Positions 8,972 to 18,521 of a stretch of DNA of 64,000 nt are shown here, piece after piece. Each line of letters opens with the position of its first letter. The stretch's first letter is position 1. The position numbers and the translations under genes were made by a program. The notes under the pieces are model-generated. The model was not told the origin of the DNA and searched no databases. It saw nothing but the letters and a program-made list of their open reading frames with translations. Source of the DNA: Rhizobium sp. 9140 (GTDB lineage Bacteria; Pseudomonadota; Alphaproteobacteria; Rhizobiales; Rhizobiaceae); NCBI RefSeq assembly GCF_900067135.1, contig NZ_FJUR01000001.1, forward strand, positions 1,181,501 to 1,245,500, read 5' to 3'.

Positions 8972-9682
8972 CTACTGATGCACGACGATGCGCGCGTGAT
9001 AGGGGACGCGCGTATAGAGGTCGATGACATCCTGATTGATCAGGCGCACGCAGCCGGAGGATACGGCCTTGCCGATCGAGCGCCATTCCGGGCTGCCATG
9101 CAGGCGGTACAGCGTGTCCTGCCCGTTCTGGAAGATATAGAGCGCGCGCGCACCGAGCGGGTTTTTCAGGCCCGGCTCCATGCCGCCGTTCTCGATGGAA
9201 TAGCGCGCAAGCTCCGGCTGGCGCGCCACCATCTCGTTCGGCGGCTTCCAGCGCGGCCAGTGCTGGCGCCAGTGAATGATGCCTTCGCCCTGCCAGGCAA
9301 AGCCCTCGCGGCCGATGCCGACGCCGTAGCGCATGGCCGTGCCGCCGGGCTCGGTGATATAGAGGAATCGGCCGGGCGTATCCACGACGACGGTGTTTTC
9401 CGGCTCGCCCGTCGTGTTGGCCACGCGCTGCCGATAGAAGCGCGGATCGATCTCGCGGTAGGGGATGGCGGGAATGAGAATGCCGTCATCTTCCACCGCA
9501 CCATACATCACGGCGAGCTCTGCCTCCGTCGGCGGCAGGATCGGCCGGCTGATCACGGGCGGCACGGGCGGCGTGCGCACGCCGGTCGAGGTCGTACAGC
9601 CGGCCATCGTGGCGGCAGCGGACAGCGCGCCGAGCAGGAAGGTGCGGCGCGAGAATGGATCGGCGATATCGGTCGGTGTCAT
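8972..9682 (-). CDS. L,D-transpeptidase (YkuD/ErfK family), exported
   Basis: A 236-residue cell-wall enzyme that makes peptidoglycan cross-links or attaches proteins to the wall. The N-terminus holds SRRTFLLGALSAAATMAGC: twin arginines before a hydrophobic stretch and a lipobox-like Cys, suggesting Tat export and possibly lipidation. The catalytic YkuD motif appears as LHGSPEWRSIG followed by SSGCVRL, with the nucleophilic Cys near residue 220. Rhizobia rely heavily on such 3-3 cross-linking enzymes and have many copies. It stands alone between frk and pgi. Confidence 0.88.
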   Translation of the reverse strand: MTPTDIADPFSRRTFLLGALSAAATMAGCTTSTGVRTPPVPPVISRPILPPTEAELAVMYGAVEDDGILIPAIPYREIDPRFYRQRVANTTGEPENTVVVDTPGRFLYITEPGGTAMRYGVGIGREGFAWQGEGIIHWRQHWPRWKPPNEMVARQPELARYSIENGGMEPGLKNPLGARALYIFQNGQDTLYRLHGSPEWRSIGKAVSSGCVRLINQDVIDLYTRVPYHARIVVHQ

Positions 9683-9868
9683 AAGCAGGGTCCCGGTGAG
9701 ACCTGATCTCTATCCCCAGCCCGCACAGGCACAAGGCGTGATCCGATCACGTTTCCCGGAAACAAAGGTAAGCCGGCGGAAACCCGGACGGTGTCGCCGA
9801 GCGGCAACAGTTTTGCCCGCGTCACTGGCACCGAAGACTAGGACCTGCGGGTAGGCGCTCGACCCAGG

Positions 9869-9892
9869 GATCTTCCCCCGCAGGGGAAGATC
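9869..9892 (-). terminator. Hairpin downstream of pgi
   Basis: A perfect 10-bp stem GATCTTCCCC-CGCA-GGGGAAGATC lies 36 bp after the pgi stop. It has no following T-run on either strand. It is the only marked structure in the 245-bp gap between pgi and the L,D-transpeptidase gene. Confidence 0.5.
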
Positions 9893-9927
9893 GTTGTCGG
9901 GTGGCCGATTTTCGACGGTCGGGGAGC

Positions 9928-11553
9928 CTATTTCTTGGCTGCCAGCAACGCCTTCACGAGGCCGACGGTCGACGAGTCATGGCCTTCGGCACTTTCCTTG
10001 CCTTCCACCACGGGCAGCAGGCCTGTCGCCAGTTCCTTGCCGAGTTCCACGCCCCACTGGTCGAAGGAGTTGATGTTGAAGAGCGCACCTTCCACGAAGA
10101 CACGGTGTTCGTAGAGCGCGATCATGCGGCCGAGCGCAAACGGGGTCAACTTGTCGTAGACGATGGTCAGCGACGGGCGGTTGCCGGTAAACACGCGGTG
10201 CGGCGCGATGTGGTCGGCCTTGGCGTCGTCCATGCCCTTGTCCGTCAGCTGGGCCTTTGCCTCTTCCAGCGTCCTGCCCTTCATCAGGGCTTCCGACTGG
10301 GCAAGGCAATTGGCGATCAGGAGGTCGTGCTGGTGGCGCAACGTCGTCTCATGCGCGTTGGCCGCGATCATGAACTCGGCCGGAATGACCGTCGTCCCCT
10401 GATGGATCAGCTGGTAGAACGCGTGCTGCCCGTTGGTACCCGGCTCGCCCCAGACGACCGGACCGGAATTGCCTTCGACCGGCGTGCCGTCGAGCGTCAC
10501 GCCCTTGCCGTTCGATTCCATGTCGAGCTGCTGGAGATAGGCGGGAAAGCGCGACAGGCGCTGGTCGTAGGGCAGGATGGCGCGGGAGGGATAGCCGAGC
10601 ACGTTGCGGTGGTAGTAGCCGATGAGGCCGAGCAGCATCGGCAGGTTCTGCCGCAGCGGCGCCGTCTTGAAATGCTCGTCAATCGCATGCGCGCCGGCCA
10701 GGAACTCGCCGAACTTCTCCTTGCCGATGGCGATCATCAGCGGCAGGCCGATGGCCGACCAGATGGAGTAACGCCCGCCGACCCAGTCCCAGAACCCGAA
10801 GATGCGGTCGCTGGCGATGCCGAAAGCGGCAACCTTGTCGAGTGCCGTGGAAACGGCACAGAAATGGTGGCCGACGGCCTTTTCTCCGAGCGCCTTGGCG
10901 ATGAAGGCGCGCGCCGTCTGGGCATTGGTCATCGTCTCGATCGTCGTGAACGTCTTCGACGCGACGATGAAGAGGGAGGTTTCCGGGTCGAGCAGCTTCA
11001 GAGTATCGGCGATATGGGCACCGTCGATGTTGGAAACGAAATGCGCGCGCGGGCCGTCATGTTCCGGCGCCAGCGCCAGCGTGGCCATGACAGGGCCGAG
11101 ATCCGAACCGCCAATGCCGATATTGACGATGTCGGTGATCTTCTTGCCCGTTGCGCCGGTCAATGCGCCGTTGCGGACCTTGTCGGAAAAGGTGCCCATG
11201 GCATCGAGCACGGCGTTGACGTCCGGCATCACGTCGCGACCATCGACCAGGACCGGCGTGTTCGACCGGTTGCGCAGCGCCGTATGGAGAACGGCGCGGC
11301 CTTCGGTGAAGTTGATCGGCTTGCCGGCAAACATCTCGTCGCGTTTTTCCGCGACGCGCGCAGCCTTGGCAATGGCTTCCAGGCCGTCCAGCACACGCTC
11401 GTTCACGGCGCATTTGGAGTAGTCGAACAGGATGTCGTCGAGCGTCACGGAGAAGCGCTGGAAGCGCTGCGGATCGGCAGCGAAGGCTGCACGAATGTCG
11501 GTGGCGTCTGTCTCGGTGGCGGTGCTCTTCAGCTCTTCGACCAGCGCTTTCAT
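9928..11553 (-). CDS. pgi: Glucose-6-phosphate isomerase
   Basis: A 541-residue isomerase that converts fructose-6-phosphate and glucose-6-phosphate in the cytoplasm. Diagnostic segments are [12 protein letters not shown], the signature [20 protein letters not shown] and [12 protein letters not shown] with the catalytic His. Two ATGs lie at 11556 and 11553 behind AAGGAG at 11560-11565; the second has the better 6-base spacing and gives MKALVEEL, the usual rhizobial N-terminus. Longer in-frame versions carry a start with no ribosome site. It may serve gluconeogenesis and the Entner-Doudoroff route for fructose brought in by the frc system. Confidence 0.95.
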   Translation of the reverse strand: MKALVEELKSTATETDATDIRAAFAADPQRFQRFSVTLDDILFDYSKCAVNERVLDGLEAIAKAARVAEKRDEMFAGKPINFTEGRAVLHTALRNRSNTPVLVDGRDVMPDVNAVLDAMGTFSDKVRNGALTGATGKKITDIVNIGIGGSDLGPVMATLALAPEHDGPRAHFVSNIDGAHIADTLKLLDPETSLFIVASKTFTTIETMTNAQTARAFIAKALGEKAVGHHFCAVSTALDKVAAFGIASDRIFGFWDWVGGRYSIWSAIGLPLMIAIGKEKFGEFLAGAHAIDEHFKTAPLRQNLPMLLGLIGYYHRNVLGYPSRAILPYDQRLSRFPAYLQQLDMESNGKGVTLDGTPVEGNSGPVVWGEPGTNGQHAFYQLIHQGTTVIPAEFMIAANAHETTLRHQHDLLIANCLAQSEALMKGRTLEEAKAQLTDKGMDDAKADHIAPHRVFTGNRPSLTIVYDKLTPFALGRMIALYEHRVFVEGALFNINSFDQWGVELGKELATGLLPVVEGKESAEGHDSSTVGLVKALLAAKK

Positions 11554-11666
11554 CATCGGCTCCTTGGCAGTTCCGGTCAGGGCCTCGGGCCGTTCGCCGG
11601 ACATGCTTTCAATGGTTTTTATCAGCCGCGATAGCTAGTGCGTTTGGTCACCGCAAATCAAGCCTC

Positions 11667-11689
11667 GGCGCCCGATTTTCGCGGGCGCC
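11667..11689 (-). terminator. Hairpin downstream of fadD
   Basis: A perfect 8-bp stem GGCGCCCG / CGGGCGCC with a 7-base loop lies 53 bp beyond the fadD stop and before the pgi start. It lacks a T-run. Confidence 0.4.
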
Positions 11690-11741
11690 CGGATATTCGT
11701 GGAGGGCTAGGACATTCAAGGACATGCCCCCGCTTGATCTC

Positions 11742-13442
11742 TCAGCTGCGCAATTCCTTGCGCAGGATCTTGCCGACATTGGATTTCGGCAGGTCGTCGC
11801 GAAATTCGATGATGCGCGGGCGTTTGTAGTTGGTCAGCCCGTCATTGCAATGCGCACGGATCTCGGTCTCTGTCACGTTGGGGTCGCGACGGACGACGAA
11901 CAGCTTCACGGCTTCGCCGGAATGCGCGTCCGGAATGCCGATGGCGGCACATTCCAGAACGCCGGGATAGGACATCACCACTTCCTCGATCTCGTTCGGG
12001 AAGACGTTGAAGCCGGAGACGAGGATCATGTCCTTCTTGCGGTCCACGATCTTGATCAATCCCTCCGGGCTCATGCGGCCGATATCGCCGGTGCGAAAGA
12101 AGCCGTCCTTGGAGATCGCCTGCGCGGTTTCCTCCGGCTTGTTCCAGTAGCCGGGCATGACCTGCGGTCCGCGAATGCAGATCTCACCGATATCGCCGAT
12201 CGGCACGTTCTGGTCGGCCTCGTTGCGGATTTCGATGTCGGTCGAAGGCAAAGGCAGGCCGATGGTCCCGGTAAAGTCCGGCAGGTCCAGGCGATTGGCC
12301 GTCGCAACCGGCGAGGTTTCCGACAGGCCGTAACCCTCCTTGATCGGGCAGCCCGTTACCTTCTCCCAGCGCTCCGCCACCGGCCGCTGTACGGCCATGC
12401 CGCCGCCAAAGGTGAGCACCAGCGACGAGAAGTCGAGCGCGCGGAACGGACCATTGTTCAGAAGGGCGTTGAACAGCGTATTGAGGCCCGGAAAGATCGT
12501 GACCTTGTGACTGCCGAATTCCTTGACCAGCGACGGGATGTCACGCGGGTTCGGAATGAGGATATTGTGGCCGCCGAGAACCAGTCCCATCAGGCCGTTC
12601 ACGGTGAGCGCGAAGATATGATAGAGCGGCAGCGCACAGAGGAAGACAAGCGTCTCGGGCTTCGGCTTGTTGATGAAGGCCGTCTCGATCCAGAGGCTCA
12701 TCTGCGCCGCATTTGCCAGAAGATTGGCATGCGTCAGAACGGCGCCCTTGGAAACGCCTGTCGTTCCACCGGTATACTGAAGAAATGCGATATCGCCGGC
12801 CCTGGTGTCGGGCGTGGCAAGCGTCAGGCGTTTGCCCTTGGCGATAGCCGTGTTGAACCTGACATGACCGCGCAGCGACCATGCCGGAACCAGCTTTTTC
12901 ACGCGACGGACGATGAAGTTGACGAGAAGCCCCTTGGCGCCGAGCAGGTCGCCCATCGATGCGACGACGATGTGCTGTAGCGAGGTCTTGGATGCCACCT
13001 GTTCGACGGTGTGGGCGAAATTTTCCAGAACGACGATGGCCTTGGCGCCGCTGTCCTTCAGCTGATGTTCGAGTTCCCGAGGCGTGTAGAGCGGGTTGAC
13101 GTTGACGACGACGAGGCCCGCCCGCAGGATCGCAAAGATCGTCACGGGGTTCTGCAACACGTTCGGCATCATGACGGCCACGCGGTCGCCCTGTTTCAGC
13201 CCTGTCGACTGCAAGTAGGCGGCAAAGGCGTCAACGGTTTTCGCGAGGGCGCCGAACGTGATCGTCGTGCCCATGCAGGTATAGGCCGGACGATCTGCGT
13301 GTTTGGTACACGACGTCTCGAACATATGACCAAGGGATGGGTAGGGGCTGGCGGCGATGTCCGTCGGCATGCCGACGGGGTAGGACGCAAGCCAGGGCCT
13401 GTCAGGCAACATCGATTGTGTCCGGCTGGCCGTATCGGGCAT
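11742..13442 (-). CDS. fadD: Long-chain fatty-acid--CoA ligase
   Basis: A 566-residue adenylate-forming enzyme that activates long-chain fatty acids to acyl-CoA for beta-oxidation, normally at the inner face of the membrane. Motifs: P-loop YTGGTTGVSKGAVLTH (about residue 215), GYGLSETSPV (about 350), DRKKDMILVSGFNVFP (about 450) and the C-terminal catalytic Lys in SNVGKILRKEL. The ATG at 13442 lies behind GGGAGGA with 5-6 bases spacing; the longer in-frame extension upstream has no family match. A palindrome-like motif at 13571-13588 is shared with fadE and a nitronate-monooxygenase-like gene in this window. In rhizobia FadD is also linked to surface motility. Confidence 0.92.
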   Translation of the reverse strand: MPDTASRTQSMLPDRPWLASYPVGMPTDIAASPYPSLGHMFETSCTKHADRPAYTCMGTTITFGALAKTVDAFAAYLQSTGLKQGDRVAVMMPNVLQNPVTIFAILRAGLVVVNVNPLYTPRELEHQLKDSGAKAIVVLENFAHTVEQVASKTSLQHIVVASMGDLLGAKGLLVNFIVRRVKKLVPAWSLRGHVRFNTAIAKGKRLTLATPDTRAGDIAFLQYTGGTTGVSKGAVLTHANLLANAAQMSLWIETAFINKPKPETLVFLCALPLYHIFALTVNGLMGLVLGGHNILIPNPRDIPSLVKEFGSHKVTIFPGLNTLFNALLNNGPFRALDFSSLVLTFGGGMAVQRPVAERWEKVTGCPIKEGYGLSETSPVATANRLDLPDFTGTIGLPLPSTDIEIRNEADQNVPIGDIGEICIRGPQVMPGYWNKPEETAQAISKDGFFRTGDIGRMSPEGLIKIVDRKKDMILVSGFNVFPNEIEEVVMSYPGVLECAAIGIPDAHSGEAVKLFVVRRDPNVTETEIRAHCNDGLTNYKRPRIIEFRDDLPKSNVGKILRKELRS

Positions 13443-13570
13443 GTTCGTCCTCCCTGTGCCGGTGTTTGTGTCGCCCGGCAATCCTCCAGATGCCCCACGT
13501 CTCTCGAGTGGGCCGGTGTCGAAGTCTATGCTCTTCAGCAGCGCCTTCAAGTGTCTTTTGGATTATATGA

Positions 13571-13588
13571 CCTACACGTAAGCGTCAA
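13571..13588 (-). promoter_or_regulatory. Candidate fatty-acid-regulon operator upstream of fadD
   Basis: Read on the minus strand the 18-mer is TTGACGCTTACGTGTAGG. It shares the TTGACG-N-TT-R-CGT core with sites at 22110-22127 and 63982-63999, each upstream of a fatty-acid or acyl-CoA-related gene. It lies about 130 bp before the fadD start, in a 300-bp divergent gap (13443-13742) with no gene. Similar motifs are known for the LiuR/FadP-type regulators of acyl-CoA metabolism in proteobacteria; the regulator here is not identified. Confidence 0.45.
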
Positions 13589-13742
13589 TAAGCCATGTCG
13601 CCAAAGCATGGGTCCTCTTCCGTAAGCGCATGGCTAATCACCGAGCCTTTGCGGCGGCGCCGGATAAGGTTTACGCCAGCCCGTGACGGCATACGCCCGG
13701 CTGCGTCGTCGCGCCGGCTGCCGCACTCTTTCCTGAGGCCCT

Positions 13743-14969
13743 ATGCGGTCTCGACGCAAGATCAAAGCCATGTCTGATACCGCGCTTCCGTCTCACCCCG
13801 TCGCCCGCTTTGGCGGCGTGTCCATGGCGGAAGTCGCGTTGGCCGTCGGCGGGTTCGGCATCGGTACGGGCGAGTTCGCGATCATGGGCCTGCTGCCCCA
13901 GGTTGCTCAGGATCTCGCGGTGTCCGTGCCGCGGGCCGGCATCGTCATCAGCGCCTATGCGCTCGGGGTCGTTGTCGGTGCGCCGCTCATCGCCGTGGTC
14001 GCGGCACGATATGCCCGCCACACCGTGCTCCTGACGCTCATGGCGCTGTTCGCGCTCGGCAATATCGCCAGCGCGCTCGTGCCGTCCTTCGGTCTGCTGG
14101 TTACGGCCCGGTTTCTCGCCGGCCTGCCGCACGGGGCCTATTTCGGCGTTGCCGCGCTCGTGGCCGCCGGCATGGTCGCGCCGCACCAGCGAGGCCGCGC
14201 CATCGGTCGTGTCATGATGGGCCTCACCATTGCCACACTGCTCGGCACCCCGCTTGCCGCCTGGTTCGGTCAGGCGCTCGGCTGGCGCGCCGCCTTCGCC
14301 ATCGTCGGCTGCATCAGCCTGCTGACCATCGTGCTCACCATGGTCTTCGTGCCGAAGGATCGCGGCAATGCCGCGTCTTCGCCGTTGCGCGAACTCGGCG
14401 CGTTGAAGAAGCTGCAGGTCTGGCTGACCCTCGGCATCTGCGCGATCGGTTGCGGCGGCATGTTCGCGACCTTCAGCTATATCACGCCGGCCCTGACGGA
14501 GGTGGCGGGCCTGTCGCTCTCCAGCGTGCCGCTGATGCTGTCCGTCTTCGGTGCCGGCATGATCCTCGGCAACATCATCGGCGCGCGGCTCGCCGACTGG
14601 TCGCTCCTCAAGGCGATCGGCCTCGGCCTCGTCTTCAATCTCGCCGCACTCCTGCTGTTCTACGCCACGATGTATTCGCCAGCGATCGCGATGTTCAACA
14701 TCCTCTCCATCGGCTTTGGCTTTCTGATGGTGCCGGCCATGCAGACCCGCCTGATGGATGTGGCCGGCGATGCGCAGACGCTCGCCGCAGCGCTTATGCA
14801 CTCCGCCTTCAACCTTGCCAACGCGCTGGGTGCCTGGCTCGGGGGCATGGCCATCGCGGCGGGTTACGGCTGGACGTCCACCGGCCTCGTCGGCGCCGTC
14901 ATGGCCGTGTTCGGCATCGGGATCTTCGTGGTTTCCGTTGCCGTCGAGCGTTCATCGCGGCGCATTTGA
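13743..14969 (+). CDS. MFS transporter, DHA1 (arabinose-efflux/AraJ-like)
   Basis: A 408-residue protein with twelve predicted membrane segments and the drug:H+ antiporter-1 hallmarks: MGLLPQVAQDLAVS in helix 1, motif A-like ARYARHTVLL, RFLAGLPHGAYFGVAALVAA in helices 4-5 and GTPLAAWFGQALGWR. Such proteins export sugars, nucleosides or drugs; the substrate is unknown here. The start is uncertain: ATG 13743 has TGAGG upstream, whereas ATG 13770 (MSDTALPSHPV) gives the more usual N-terminus with a weak ribosome site. It is divergent from fadD and has no regulatory partner next to it. Confidence 0.82.
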   Translation: MRSRRKIKAMSDTALPSHPVARFGGVSMAEVALAVGGFGIGTGEFAIMGLLPQVAQDLAVSVPRAGIVISAYALGVVVGAPLIAVVAARYARHTVLLTLMALFALGNIASALVPSFGLLVTARFLAGLPHGAYFGVAALVAAGMVAPHQRGRAIGRVMMGLTIATLLGTPLAAWFGQALGWRAAFAIVGCISLLTIVLTMVFVPKDRGNAASSPLRELGALKKLQVWLTLGICAIGCGGMFATFSYITPALTEVAGLSLSSVPLMLSVFGAGMILGNIIGARLADWSLLKAIGLGLVFNLAALLLFYATMYSPAIAMFNILSIGFGFLMVPAMQTRLMDVAGDAQTLAAALMHSAFNLANALGAWLGGMAIAAGYGWTSTGLVGAVMAVFGIGIFVVSVAVERSSRRI

Positions 14970-15106
14970 GCGATTTCGCACGGAAACCCATTCCAGCTGT
15001 CGCCATATTTTGGCTCCGTTTGTGGAATTGTCATCCCGCGCTTGCCATTCGGCTGTATAGAGAGTGGATAAGGCAATTGCAGGCGGAAGCCTGACGGAGG
15101 TACCGG

Positions 15107-16264
15107 GTGCGCCATCGCGAATTGGAAAACCAGCCTGCAGAGCCGCGGCTGTTCGGCCGTCCAGCCTATGATCGTTCGGCGCTGGTCGGACCCGCATCGG
15201 CCGCACGCTGGCTGCTCGTGTTCATCCTCCTTGCCGGGGCCTATTTCTTTCACGGCTTTCTCGTGCCGGTTCTGGCCGCGGTCGTCATCGGTTTTGCCAG
15301 CTGGCCGCTCTACCGCCGTCTGCTGGTGGCGGTAAACGGCAATCGCACCATCGGCGCCACGATTGCCATCATCCTCGTCGTCGCCTTCATCGTGACGCCC
15401 GTCACCTTCGCCGCCATCTATGCGGTCGATGAGTTCCGCGGCTGGGTCGGATGGGCGGTCGAGGCCAATTCCGTCGGCGCCGATGTGCCAGCCTGGGTGC
15501 TGCAACTGCCGTTCGGCGGGGCCTGGCTCGGTGTGCAATGGGCGAAATATGTCGGGCATCCCGGTGCGCTCGGCGAACTCGTGCAACTGGTCAGCGGCTC
15601 CAATATCGGCAGCATCTATCGCGGTGCGCTCGTGGTCGGGGCAGGGGCTGCGCGCTCGCTGCTAACACTGCTCTTCATGCTCATCACCCTGTTCTTCGTC
15701 TATCGCGACGGCGAGAAATTCGTGGCGCAACTCGACAAGCTCGGCGAGCGCATTCTCCCCATGCGGTGGGAGCGCGTGTCGCGCATCGTGCCGCTCACCA
15801 TCTCCTCCACCGTCACAGGCATGGGCCTCATCGCCATCGGCGAAGGCATCGTGCTCGGCGTTGCCTACTGGATCGCCGGCGTGCCGTCACCGGTCACCCT
15901 CGGCATTATCACCGGCTTCATGGCGCTCATCCCCGGCGGCGCGCCGCTCTGCTTCACGCTGGTCTCCGTCTATCTCTTGGCCAGCGGTGCGCCGGTTGCC
16001 GGTTTCGCCCTTTTTGCCTGGGGCACGATCGAGCTCTTCATCGTCGACAAGACGCTCCGTCCGCGCCTTGTCGGCGGGCCGATTAAACTGCCGTTCCTGC
16101 CGACCTTCTTCGGCCTCGTGGGTGGCGTGAAGACCATGGGCTTCCTTGGCCTTTTCGTCGGGCCGGTGCTGATGGCGCTGATCGTCGCCATCTGGCGCGA
16201 ATGGCTGCACGAAGTAACGACGCCCGTGCCCGAGCAGACCGCCAAGCTGATCAAGCAGGCCTGA
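15107..16264 (+). CDS. AI-2E family (PerM-type) membrane transporter
   Basis: A 385-residue multispan membrane protein of the AI-2E/PerM family (PF01594). About eight hydrophobic segments are seen, with a soluble loop around residues 105-170 and the conserved late block ALIPGGAPLCF and LRPRLVGGPIKLPFLPTFFGLVGGVKTMGFLGLFVGPVLMA (given here as its parts LPFLPTFFG and GLFVGPVLMA). The GTG start at 15107 lies behind ACGGAGG. Members export small molecules or exchange Na+/H+; the autoinducer name is historical and not evidence of quorum sensing. Confidence 0.85.
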   Translation: MRHRELENQPAEPRLFGRPAYDRSALVGPASAARWLLVFILLAGAYFFHGFLVPVLAAVVIGFASWPLYRRLLVAVNGNRTIGATIAIILVVAFIVTPVTFAAIYAVDEFRGWVGWAVEANSVGADVPAWVLQLPFGGAWLGVQWAKYVGHPGALGELVQLVSGSNIGSIYRGALVVGAGAARSLLTLLFMLITLFFVYRDGEKFVAQLDKLGERILPMRWERVSRIVPLTISSTVTGMGLIAIGEGIVLGVAYWIAGVPSPVTLGIITGFMALIPGGAPLCFTLVSVYLLASGAPVAGFALFAWGTIELFIVDKTLRPRLVGGPIKLPFLPTFFGLVGGVKTMGFLGLFVGPVLMALIVAIWREWLHEVTTPVPEQTAKLIKQA

Positions 16265-16355
16265 TAGGCCTGCAAAGCAGGGCACAAAGCCTTTTCCCGA
16301 ACCGCCGCCTGCCTTAAGTATGGTTGCGACAGCGATCAACACGGGATGCGTGCCG

Positions 16356-18410
16356 GTGAATTTCTTTTCAGCCTATGATCAGGGTTTTGTTCGCGTTGCA
16401 GCCTGCACGCCGCGCTGCGAGGTTGCCGACCCCGCTTTCAATGCCGAACAGGTGATCGCGCTTGCGCGCGACGGACATGCCCGTTCCGTCGGTCTGATGG
16501 TGTTCCCCGAACTCTGCATTTCCAGCTACACGCTCGATGACCTGCTGGGCCAGGCGGCGCTGCATGAGGCGGTGGACATGGCTCTCGCCCGCGTCGTGGA
16601 GGAAAGCCGCACCCTGTCGCCTGTCCTCCTCGTCGGCGCGCCGATCCCGAAGAACGGCCGGCTCTATAATTGCGCCCTCGCCATCCATCGCGGCCGCATC
16701 CTCGGTGTTGTGCCAAAGAGCTATTTGCCGAACTATCGTGAGTTCTACGAGAAGCGCTGGTGCGCTGCCGGGCGCGACATTCGCGGCGAGACCATCGCAG
16801 TTGCGGGCCAAATGGCGCCGTTCGGCGTGGATCTCTTGTTTTCGGCAACGGACGTGCGCGGCTTCGTCTTTCATATCGAAATCTGCGAGGATGTCTGGAT
16901 CGCCGCCTCGCCGAGCGATTTCGGCGCGCTCGCAGGCGCGCTGATCCTCACCAATCTCTCGGCCAGCAACATTACCGTCGGCAAGGCCGAAACGCGCCGC
17001 CAGCTTGCGGGCTCCCAGTCCAGCCGCTGCTTTGCCGCCTATGTTTATGCCGCCGCCGGTCCGGGCGAATCCACCACCGACCTTGCTTGGGACGGACAGG
17101 CCTGCATCTACGAACTCGGCAATTTCCTGGCGGAGACGGAACGCTTTCCAAGCGGCCCCCAGATGTGCGTGGCCGATATCGACGTCGACCGACTGCTGCT
17201 CGAACGCCTGCGCACAGGCACCTTCAACGATGCTGCCAACCATCAGCACCGCGATGATCGGACCTTCCGCACGGTTGAGTTCCAGTTTGAGCCGGATAGG
17301 GGTGATATTGGGTTCGAGCGCGGCATCTCGCGCTATCCTTTCGTGCCCGCCGATCCCGCCCGGCTCGATCAGGATTGCTACGAGACTTACAACATCCAGG
17401 TTCAGGGCCTGATGAAGCGGTTGCAGGCGACCGGCATCAAGAAGATCTGCATCGGCGTCTCCGGCGGTCTCGACAGCACTCATGCCCTCGTCGTCGCCGC
17501 ACGCGCCTTCGACCAGTTGGGCCTGCCGCGCTCCGGCATTCTCGGCTTCACCATGCCGGGCTTTGCCACCGGCGACGTAACGAAGACGAACGCCTGGAAG
17601 CTGATGCGGTCGCTCGGCATCACTGCCGACGAGATCGACATCAAGCCGCTGGCAGAACAACTGCTGAAGGACCTGAAGCACCCTTACGCCGAAGGGAAGC
17701 CGGTCTACGACATCACCTTCGAAAACGTACAGGCAGGCCTGCGCACCGATTTCCTGTTCCGCGCTGCCAACCGCTACGACGCGCTGGTGCTCGGCACCGG
17801 CGATCTCTCGGAGATCGCGCTTGGCTGGTCCACCTATGGTGTCGGCGACCACATGAGCCATTACAACGTCAATGCCTCCGTGCCGAAGACCCTCATCCAG
17901 CACCTGATCCGCTGGATCATCGCCAAGAACCTCTTCGATGCTGAGACGAATGCGACGCTCGCCGATGTTCTCGACACCGTTATCTCGCCCGAGCTCGTGC
18001 CGGCCGACGAAACCGGCGCGATCCAGAGCACGGAGGACAAGATCGGCCCATATGCACTGCATGATTTCGCGCTCTACTACATCACCCGTTTCGGTCTGAA
18101 GCCTTCGAAGGTCGCGTTTCTCGCCTGGCATGCCTGGCATGATGCAAAGGCCGGTGCCTGGCCCACGGGATTCCCCGAGGAGAGCCGGAACGCCTACGAT
18201 CTCGCTACCATCCGCAAATGGCTGGAAGCGTTCCTGTTCCGCTTCTTCACGACCAGCCAGTTCAAGCGCTCTGCCTCGCCGAACGGCCCGAAGGTCACCT
18301 CCGGCGGATCTCTCTCGCCGCGCGGCGACTGGCGCGCACCTTCCGACGGCAATGCACGCCTGTGGCTGGACGAACTGAGACGCAACGTTCCGGAGAACGA
18401 GCAGGCTTAA
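16356..18410 (+). CDS. nadE: Glutamine-dependent NAD+ synthetase
   Basis: A 684-residue two-domain enzyme that amidates deamido-NAD using glutamine, the last step of NAD synthesis. The N-terminal nitrilase-like glutaminase has its Glu in VFPELCISSY, Lys in KSYLPNYREFYEKRW and nucleophilic Cys in HIEICEDVW. The C-terminal synthetase has the ATP motif GVSGGLDSTHALV near residue 380 and GTGDLSEIALGWSTYG. The GTG at 16356 gives NFFSAYDQGFVRVAACTP, the expected family beginning; an ATG at 16320 would add twelve unlikely residues. Length fits the roughly 680-residue Mycobacterium-type enzyme. Confidence 0.92.
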   Translation: MNFFSAYDQGFVRVAACTPRCEVADPAFNAEQVIALARDGHARSVGLMVFPELCISSYTLDDLLGQAALHEAVDMALARVVEESRTLSPVLLVGAPIPKNGRLYNCALAIHRGRILGVVPKSYLPNYREFYEKRWCAAGRDIRGETIAVAGQMAPFGVDLLFSATDVRGFVFHIEICEDVWIAASPSDFGALAGALILTNLSASNITVGKAETRRQLAGSQSSRCFAAYVYAAAGPGESTTDLAWDGQACIYELGNFLAETERFPSGPQMCVADIDVDRLLLERLRTGTFNDAANHQHRDDRTFRTVEFQFEPDRGDIGFERGISRYPFVPADPARLDQDCYETYNIQVQGLMKRLQATGIKKICIGVSGGLDSTHALVVAARAFDQLGLPRSGILGFTMPGFATGDVTKTNAWKLMRSLGITADEIDIKPLAEQLLKDLKHPYAEGKPVYDITFENVQAGLRTDFLFRAANRYDALVLGTGDLSEIALGWSTYGVGDHMSHYNVNASVPKTLIQHLIRWIIAKNLFDAETNATLADVLDTVISPELVPADETGAIQSTEDKIGPYALHDFALYYITRFGLKPSKVAFLAWHAWHDAKAGAWPTGFPEESRNAYDLATIRKWLEAFLFRFFTTSQFKRSASPNGPKVTSGGSLSPRGDWRAPSDGNARLWLDELRRNVPENEQA

Positions 18411-18468
18411 GCGTCGGGAACTCCACCCTATCCTATCCAAGGTTTCGCTCCTTACTTCTGCGACTTGA

Positions 18469-18509
18469 GAAACGAACCGTTTCCGCCATCATGGTGGCGG
18501 GTTCGTTTC
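18469..18509 (+). promoter_or_regulatory. Two-stage hairpin between nadE and a small gene
   Basis: An outer 9-bp stem GAAACGAAC / GTTCGTTTC encloses an inner 6-bp stem CCGCCA / TGGCGG. It begins 58 bp after the nadE stop and ends 12 bp before the ATG at 18522. It lacks a T-run. It could end nadE transcription or structure the leader of the small gene. Confidence 0.45.
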
Positions 18510-18521
18510 CTGGGGCAGAGA

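Noticed and set aside
9901..11634. A 577-codon plus-strand frame opposite pgi
   Set aside because: Antisense to a complete glucose-6-phosphate isomerase with all signatures.
15107..16264. Quorum-sensing autoinducer-2 exporter
   Set aside because: The family name is historical; no luxS or lsr gene is present and family members have other functions.
16368..18440. A 690-codon minus-strand frame opposite nadE
   Set aside because: Antisense shadow of NAD synthetase; no domain, no ribosome site, atypical composition.
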